Below, in pieces: positions 35,928 through 40,926 of a DNA stretch of 40,926 nt. Numbering within the stretch: position 1 is the stretch's first letter; the number at the start of each line of letters is the position of its first letter. The DNA lies in NCBI GenBank assembly GCA_947258985.1, contig CAMYKI010000019.1:40367-81292 (forward strand). The letters are read 5' to 3'. Under the pieces are notes generated by a model. That model worked only from the letters and a program-made list of their open reading frames with translations, was not told the origin of the DNA and ran no database searches. This stretch comes from an uncultured Acidimicrobiaceae bacterium (GTDB lineage Bacteria > Actinomycetota > Acidimicrobiia > Spongiisociales > UBA5794). Made by a program: the position numbers and the translations under genes.

Positions 35928-37417
35928 GCTACGTCATTGGAATTGACTCATCCACAACCGCCACCAAGGCTCAACTCGTCGACGAAGCCGGCGGGGTTGT
36001 TGCAGTCGGATCGAGCGAATACGCCTACGACACTCCCCAGCCGCTGTGGAGCGAGCAGGACCCGGAGCTGTGGTGGGCGGCAACCCAGGAGGCGGTCGCC
36101 GGGGTACTGGCCAAGACCGGCGTGAGCGGCAACGACGTTGCCGCGATCGGTCTCACCGGGCAAATGCACGGCCTCGTACTCCTCGACGAGCGCGGCGATG
36201 TGCTTCGCCCTTCGATCCTGTGGAACGACCAACGTACCGGCGCCGAGTGTGACGAGATGCGGGATCGAGTCGGCAAAGAGCGCCTGATCCAGATCACCGG
36301 CAACGACGCTCTGACCGGGTTCACCGCTCCGAAGATCCTCTGGGTGCGCAACAACGAGCCCAAGGTCTTCGATCGGGCACGGCGTGTACTGCTTCCCAAG
36401 GACTACGTTCGGTTCAGACTCACCGGCGAATACGCCATCGATCGCGCCGGCGGCGCCGGAACGATCCTCTTCGACCTGGCAGCTCGCACCTGGTCCGATG
36501 CCGTACTCGAGGACCTAGACCTCGACCGCAGCCTGTTTCCCGACACTTACGAAGGCCACGAAGTGACCGGGACGATCACAGTCGAAGCCGCCGCGGCGAC
36601 CGGTCTTTTTGCGGGGACCCCAGTCGTAGCCGGCGCCGGCGATCAGGGCGCTAACGGTGTAGCCGTCGGGGCCATCGATCCCGGAGTTGTGGGGCTCTCA
36701 CTGGGCACCTCCGGCGTCGTCTTCACCGCCACCGACACCCCCGCCATCGAACCGGACGGTCGGCTGCACGCGTTCTGTCACGGCGTCGCCGGAAGGTGGC
36801 ACTTCATGGGTGTGATGCTTTCGGCTGCCGGTAGCTTCCGCTGGTTTCGCGATGAACTGGCTCCGGGAGCCGATTTCGGGGATCTCGCCGCTTCAGCCGG
36901 AGAGGTAGCCGCGGGAAGCGACGGCTTGTTGTTCCTCCCCTATCTCACCGGAGAGCGCACCCCGCACCCGGATCCGCTCGCTCGGGGTGCCTTCGTTGGG
37001 TTGACGGTGCGTCACGGCAGGGACCAGCTCACCCGAGCTGTTCTCGAAGGTGTCGCTTTTGGTCTCCGCGACAGCTTCGAACTGATTCGGGCGGCGGGAG
37101 GAGCGGATCTGACAGAGGTGCGCGCCTCGGGGGGCGGGACCCGCAGCGCGGAGTGGCGCCAAATCCTCGCCGACGTTCTCAACGCCGAAGTACGCACAGT
37201 GGCGACGGCCGAGGGAGCGGCTCAAGGTGCCGCGCTGCTGGCTGCGGTAGGGGCCGGTTGGTACGACGACGCCGCCGACGCGTCGCGGGAGTGGCTGCGA
37301 CTCGACCCGCCGACGAGCCCCGGGCCGAACGCGGCTCGCTACGAGGAGCTATACCCGATGTACCGAACTCTCTACCCCGCCCTGCGGGGGACGATGCACG
37401 GGCTGAGCGCTATCTGA
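35924..37417 (+). CDS. xylB: Xylulokinase
   Basis: This 497-residue FGGY-family kinase most likely phosphorylates D-xylulose to xylulose 5-phosphate. The N-terminal phosphate loop is IGIDSSTTATKAQLVD. TGQMHGL carries the MHG that xylulokinases use for the sugar. ILWNDQRT follows, and the catalytic Asp is in GAGDQGANGVAVG. The C-terminal domain has RASGGGTRSAEWRQILADV. ATG 35924 overlaps the epimerase-like stop by 4 bases. No isomerase, transporter or regulator lies alongside, so the sugar's source is not visible. L-ribulose or another ketose remains possible. Confidence 0.88.
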   Translation: MSYVIGIDSSTTATKAQLVDEAGGVVAVGSSEYAYDTPQPLWSEQDPELWWAATQEAVAGVLAKTGVSGNDVAAIGLTGQMHGLVLLDERGDVLRPSILWNDQRTGAECDEMRDRVGKERLIQITGNDALTGFTAPKILWVRNNEPKVFDRARRVLLPKDYVRFRLTGEYAIDRAGGAGTILFDLAARTWSDAVLEDLDLDRSLFPDTYEGHEVTGTITVEAAAATGLFAGTPVVAGAGDQGANGVAVGAIDPGVVGLSLGTSGVVFTATDTPAIEPDGRLHAFCHGVAGRWHFMGVMLSAAGSFRWFRDELAPGADFGDLAASAGEVAAGSDGLLFLPYLTGERTPHPDPLARGAFVGLTVRHGRDQLTRAVLEGVAFGLRDSFELIRAAGGADLTEVRASGGGTRSAEWRQILADVLNAEVRTVATAEGAAQGAALLAAVGAGWYDDAADASREWLRLDPPTSPGPNAARYEELYPMYRTLYPALRGTMHGLSAI

Positions 37418-37420
37418 ACG

Positions 37421-39310
37421 TCAGTAGGTCTCGGGGCCGAGCGGGTCGTCGCCCGTGTAGCGGACAATCCAGAGACCTGTGTTCATGTCGCTCACATAGA
37501 GCAGATCGTCAACGACCCTGACGTCCCACACCATTGGAATCAGTACGGTCCCATCGGGTGCGATCCAATAGCCCTGAGGATCCGCCGTCGGCGGGGGCAC
37601 GAAGTATCCGATCTCGGCCGGATTCACCGCGTCGGAGAGATCAACGATCCTGACCCCGCTTGAATACCAAGACGAGTACAAGCGCTGGTCGACTAGCTGA
37701 GCGTTGTGCGCTGTGTGATAGCCGTCCAAGGGAATCGTGCTCTCGGAATCGGCGTCGCTGTCACCGGGCCGGAACGTGCTCAGTGGTTCGCCGGCAAGAT
37801 CCAGGATCAGCTGCTCCCCCCAGCCGTCGGCATGGACTCCGCCGGCAGTCGGGTACAGATCCTCCGAACTGATCACCATCAATCCGAATTCGGGGGCTGA
37901 AATCACCGAGTGCACATTTCCTTCGGCACTGGCGACAGCTTCAATCGAGTCACTGATAGCCGGTCGGGCGGGGTCATCGATATCGAGTAGGACCACTCCA
38001 CCATCCCATACGGCAACCCAGAGCCTGAGACCGCTGCCGGCAAAGTCGACTCCGTGAGCGTGGTATTGCTCCTCATCAACGTCCGGCGGCATCTCGTTGA
38101 TTGGTACCACGGATTCGCGGTAATCCCAGTCGGCGACCTCGCGGGGATTGGTGGGGTCGGTTATGTCGACGAGCCTGACGTCCCCCAGTTCACCTTCGGT
38201 GTGGAGATAAGACTGCATGACCGTGGCAGCGACCAGAACGCTTCCGTCGGGTCGGCTGACGACATCTATCTCGTGAACCCCCTGGGTTCGATTCCCGGTG
38301 TGATACGTGCCGAGCAGTATCGGCGTAGCCGGATCTGACGTGTCGTAAAGAGCCAGACCACGGAAAGCATCACGGAATCGGTTTGATTCGCCGTTGTCGC
38401 AAAGACTCACAGCTACGACCGCGATGTCGCCGGCAAAGGCTTCTGTGTCGATAGCCCCGGCCCACACGCTGTCGGTATCCGTCTCCGGATACTCGTCGCC
38501 GGTGGCTATCGCCCCCGTCACCATCGGCGAAGCGGGATCGGAGATATCGATCAGGCGCACTCCAGACACCGGGCAGGCTTGGGCTCGACCCCAGGTGCCG
38601 AGATAGGCAACGTCATTGTGCGTCCAGATCCCGGCGGCGAACCCACCGCCGGGGTCGACCTGACCTACGACCGCCGTTGCGTTCATCTCTGGCAACGACC
38701 CGTAAGCGAGCACCAGTGCATCTTCGACCTGAGCAACCGGTGCCCCGCTCGCCGCAAGCAGATGGGGATACGGATTGACGACCCGACCGTCCGGCGAGTG
38801 CAGCTCGAAATGGAGGTGCGATGGCGTTTCTTCGGCGTTTCCACTGTCACCCACATAGTCGAGCAGGTCACCCGCCCGGACCTTCGCACCCACGGAGATC
38901 CCCGCCACCGGTTCGTTGAGCAGACCGTCGTCACTCCCGGGGCTGTCGTTGTTGAGATGGATGTAGTACGACTGCCAGCCGTCGGTGTGCTCGAGGACGA
39001 TGTAGCGCCCGGCGCGGTCGCCGATCGTCGCCGTGACCACCGTTCCGTCGGCGACGGCTACGACCGGCGTCATCTTCTCGGCAAAGATGTCGATGCCCTC
39101 GTGCAACCGGTTGCCTTCACGAGGGGCACCGAAGGTATCGGTGAATGAGTGGGGGCCGTCGATTGGGAACGCCATCGGATACAGCTCTTGCGCGGGCAGA
39201 GCTGACGTGGACGAATCCGTGCCAACCGATGCCGCCGCCGTCGTCAGCGAAACTAACAACACGGTCAGCCGCATAGCGGATCGCGCTAGTCGCATCACTC
39301 TGATCCCCAC
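37421..39310 (-). CDS. Exported M23 peptidase fused to LVIVD repeats
   Basis: This 629-residue protein has an N-terminal signal or anchor (about 8-30), an M23/LytM endopeptidase domain (about 45-185) and, from about 205 to the end, LVIVD-type repeats. All LytM metal and catalytic residues are present: His70 and Asp74 (HEGID), His118, and His165/His167 (SHLHFELH). Repeats are seen as GVRLIDISDPASP, GLALYDTSDPATP, DVRLVDITDPTNP, GVVLLDIDDPARP and GVRIVDLSDAVNP, spaced widely, as in a beta-propeller. It is probably extracytoplasmic and may cut peptidoglycan. Alternative starts are GTG 39298 and ATG 39295. It ends 3 bases from the xylB stop. Confidence 0.87.
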   Translation of the reverse strand: MGIRVMRLARSAMRLTVLLVSLTTAAASVGTDSSTSALPAQELYPMAFPIDGPHSFTDTFGAPREGNRLHEGIDIFAEKMTPVVAVADGTVVTATIGDRAGRYIVLEHTDGWQSYYIHLNNDSPGSDDGLLNEPVAGISVGAKVRAGDLLDYVGDSGNAEETPSHLHFELHSPDGRVVNPYPHLLAASGAPVAQVEDALVLAYGSLPEMNATAVVGQVDPGGGFAAGIWTHNDVAYLGTWGRAQACPVSGVRLIDISDPASPMVTGAIATGDEYPETDTDSVWAGAIDTEAFAGDIAVVAVSLCDNGESNRFRDAFRGLALYDTSDPATPILLGTYHTGNRTQGVHEIDVVSRPDGSVLVAATVMQSYLHTEGELGDVRLVDITDPTNPREVADWDYRESVVPINEMPPDVDEEQYHAHGVDFAGSGLRLWVAVWDGGVVLLDIDDPARPAISDSIEAVASAEGNVHSVISAPEFGLMVISSEDLYPTAGGVHADGWGEQLILDLAGEPLSTFRPGDSDADSESTIPLDGYHTAHNAQLVDQRLYSSWYSSGVRIVDLSDAVNPAEIGYFVPPPTADPQGYWIAPDGTVLIPMVWDVRVVDDLLYVSDMNTGLWIVRYTGDDPLGPETY

Positions 39311-39413
39311 CTCTTGTCCTATTCCCCTACCCCCAAGATACGCCTCTCCTCACGACTTGGAAAGCAATACGCCTCGATTGGCCGAACCTGGGCACCACCG
39401 ATGACCGGGTCGG

Positions 39414-39845
39414 CTACCGAGCAGGCTCCAGCCGGAATATCGGAACCGGCCGAGTCAGTCGGGTTCGATATTCCCCGTACCCGGGGAACGTGTCAACGGC
39501 CAGTTGCCAGACCCGCTCGTGATCGTCACCCTCGAGCTCTACGGCGCTGATGTCTTGCCAGACTCCGTCCCAGCGGGCCCTTGCCTGTGGGTTTGAACGG
39601 AGATTCTTGGCCCACGCTGGGTCCACATCCTTGCCGGCGTTGGTACCCACTATGGCCGGAACTCCTCCATCGTCGATGGAAAAAATGAGGATCTGCCGCG
39701 GTTGGCCTGACTTGTGCCCGATGGCAACCACCTCGACTACCGGCATGCCGTTTACCTTGCGGCCAAGGCGTCCGCCGCTGAGGTTCCACATCAGCTTGTG
39801 CATCTTCCACTGCAGTCGCATGACGGTGCGTTCGTTGATCGCCAA
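39414..39845 (-). CDS. Deazaflavin (F420)-dependent oxidoreductase family protein (DDN-like)
   Basis: This 143-residue split-barrel protein matches the DDN/nitroreductase family, which uses reduced F420 in actinobacteria. GHKSGQPRQILIFSI and GTNAGKDVDPAWAKNLRSNPQ are the hallmark segments, and YRTRLTRPVPIFRLEP closes the fold. The N-terminal helix (about 8-20) may rest on the membrane, as in DDN. The reductive substrate is not predictable. ATG 39845 lies 27 bases after the deacylase-like gene on the same strand. Confidence 0.85.
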   Translation of the reverse strand: MAINERTVMRLQWKMHKLMWNLSGGRLGRKVNGMPVVEVVAIGHKSGQPRQILIFSIDDGGVPAIVGTNAGKDVDPAWAKNLRSNPQARARWDGVWQDISAVELEGDDHERVWQLAVDTFPGYGEYRTRLTRPVPIFRLEPAR

Positions 39846-39872
39846 GATGCCTCCTCCCGCGACGGGGTGAGC

Positions 39873-40391
39873 CTATACGTCGGCGGCGGCGAGCACTAGC
39901 GGCTCGTGACCTGTGTCACGCAGAAAACGCAGGAAGTCGGCGGCCGACATGGCCGTTGTCTGATCGTTGACCAGCGGATGGAAGTTGAGCACATCGTGTT
40001 CGAGGACTTCTGCAGCCAGCGCCACGGTCACGAGACCCGCACGGTCGTTGACGGCTGCCAGCGGGCTTACCGCACCGGGGATCACACCGAGGTGTCGCTC
40101 GAGGCGCTCAGGGCTGGCAAAGGAAAGCCGGTTGGATCCAAGCGCATCAGCCAGCTTGGCCAGGTCGACGCGGCGATCCTCGCCGACCACCACCAACCAC
40201 ACCCGGCCCTTCTTGTTCTTGAGAAAGAGACTCTTGCAGTTCGCCCCGGGCAGCGTGCCTCGCAGCTTCTTCGCTTCGTCAACCGTGTAGACGGGCGGAT
40301 GCTCGATGGTCTTGTGGGCGATGCCGAGTTGGTCGAGGTAGGCAAGCAACTCCTGCGGCTTGAGATGTGGCACGCCGGTGAATCTAGTCAA
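39873..40391 (-). CDS. YbaK/ProX-type aminoacyl-tRNA deacylase
   Basis: This 172-residue protein hydrolyses mischarged tRNA, probably Ala- or Cys-tRNA-Pro, by family. IEHPPVYTVDEAKKL, GANCKSLFLKNKK with its catalytic Lys, and VIPGAVSPLAAVND are characteristic of the free-standing deacylases. The start is uncertain. TTG 40391 is 14 bases after AGGAGG, which is long. GTG 40373 is closer to the family start but has no nearby site. The codon exactly 5 bases after AGGAGG is ATC at 40400, which would be a very unusual start. Confidence 0.83.
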   Translation of the reverse strand: MTRFTGVPHLKPQELLAYLDQLGIAHKTIEHPPVYTVDEAKKLRGTLPGANCKSLFLKNKKGRVWLVVVGEDRRVDLAKLADALGSNRLSFASPERLERHLGVIPGAVSPLAAVNDRAGLVTVALAAEVLEHDVLNFHPLVNDQTTAMSAADFLRFLRDTGHEPLVLAAADV

Positions 40392-40590
40392 CCCAAAGAT
40401 TGGGTCCTCCTGGCACTAGTCACCCACCGCCAGTTGTGCGATGCTCGGAGTAACTGAAGGTGGCGACAATACGGCGACGCCGGTGCCACTCAGGTGCGCG
40501 TCTCCGAACCGCATTCAAGACGAGTTCTAGTCGATCCACGGCCATCGATTGGCGTCGCCACGCGGTGTGAACGCATAAGGGGGTGCCGTG

Positions 40591-40926
40591 ATGCGTTGGC
40601 CGCAACTCGACAGGAGGAGCTGGATTCTGCTCGGGGTTTTTGCCGGGCTCAGCGCTCTCGGCGGACTCCGGTCGGACGTACCGTTGGCAGCATGGTTGGC
40701 CCCGGTGTTCGGGCTCCGCTTCATGCGGACCCAGGTGAATGCTCGCCGTGGTTTCTGGATGCTGGTCCTGGCCGCAGTCGTAGGCGGGCTGTTGGGCTCC
40801 TACGGCGTCAACATGTTCTACCCCGTTCTTTCCCGCATTCACATGGTTGCTGGGTTCGTAGGGGAGCTGCTGTTCACGGCCATCTCATCGATCCTGGTTG
40901 CACTCATCTATGCGATCGACCGGTGG
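40591..40926 (+). CDS. Membrane protein, N-terminal fragment (Lnt/nitrilase-like; truncated by window end)
   Basis: The first 112 residues of a membrane protein are visible, with no stop before the window end. Hydrophobic helices lie at about 11-24, 34-44, 57-75 and 88-106. The opening DVPLAAWLAPVFGLRFMRTQ resembles membrane-embedded N-terminal regions of apolipoprotein N-acyltransferase-like carbon-nitrogen hydrolases; the catalytic domain would lie beyond the edge, so the name is tentative. AAGGGGG precedes the ATG; GTG 40588 is also possible. The 199-base spacer to the deacylase gene on the left holds nothing I recognise. Confidence 0.65.
   Translation, partial: MRWPQLDRRSWILLGVFAGLSALGGLRSDVPLAAWLAPVFGLRFMRTQVNARRGFWMLVLAAVVGGLLGSYGVNMFYPVLSRIHMVAGFVGELLFTAISSILVALIYAIDRW

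Noticed and set aside
40420-40842. 140-codon minus-strand open frame
   Set aside because: It is antisense to the hydrophobic gene at 40591 and has a low-complexity, Pro/Arg/His-rich product; the plus frame has clear membrane helices.

Overview
The window reads as the chromosome of a high-GC actinobacterium, most likely from an uncultured or deep lineage such as Acidimicrobiia. Three things support this: gene order matching mycobacteria and relatives, markers of actinobacterial biochemistry (mycothiol synthase, phosphatidylinositol-mannoside enzymes, an F420-type oxidoreductase), and several exported proteins with Thr/Pro linkers. The class-level placement is inference. I saw no tRNA, rRNA, CRISPR, insertion sequence or prophage gene, and no gene-free stretch above about 200 bases.

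Region 1 (1-11844, minus strand) is a long tightly packed housekeeping run. In transcription order it is queA, tgt, yajC, secD, secF, apt, relA, a metallo-beta-lactamase-fold hydrolase, aspS, rarA and a small membrane protein. Many junctions overlap by 4 bases. The hisS gene that often sits beside aspS in actinobacteria is absent here. A plus-strand CHAD gene (11919-12878) separates this run from ruvB.

Region 2 (12875-20655, minus strand) runs pgsA, patA, pimA, enoyl-CoA hydratase, pdxS, pdxT, yebC, ruvC, ruvA, ruvB. It combines synthesis of phosphatidylinositol phosphate and its mannosides, pyridoxal 5'-phosphate synthesis and Holliday-junction processing. The order closely follows the Mycobacterium tuberculosis thrS-pgsA1-patA-pimA-pdxS-pdxT-yebC-ruvCAB region. 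Here citrate synthase (plus), an RND/MMPL transporter with a small membrane partner (minus), and thrS complete the block to 27214.

Region 3 (27246-31216) holds a kinase-fold protein whose two catalytic aspartates are asparagines, mycothiol synthase MshD, a patatin-like phospholipase that appears to share one symmetric -10 element with mshD, and a DivIVA-type coiled-coil protein.

Region 4 (31399-34996, plus) is an envelope-facing cluster: an isolated Flp-type pilin, two membrane-anchored proteins of unknown function and an HtrA-like serine protease. It is the best candidate here for an undescribed system, although the link between its genes is only proximity and shared layout.

Region 5 (35052-40926) has an aldose-epimerase-like protein that seems to begin at ACG, a xylulokinase, an exported M23 peptidase fused to LVIVD repeats, an F420-type oxidoreductase, a Cys/Pro-tRNA deacylase-like protein, and the 5' end of a membrane protein cut by the window edge.
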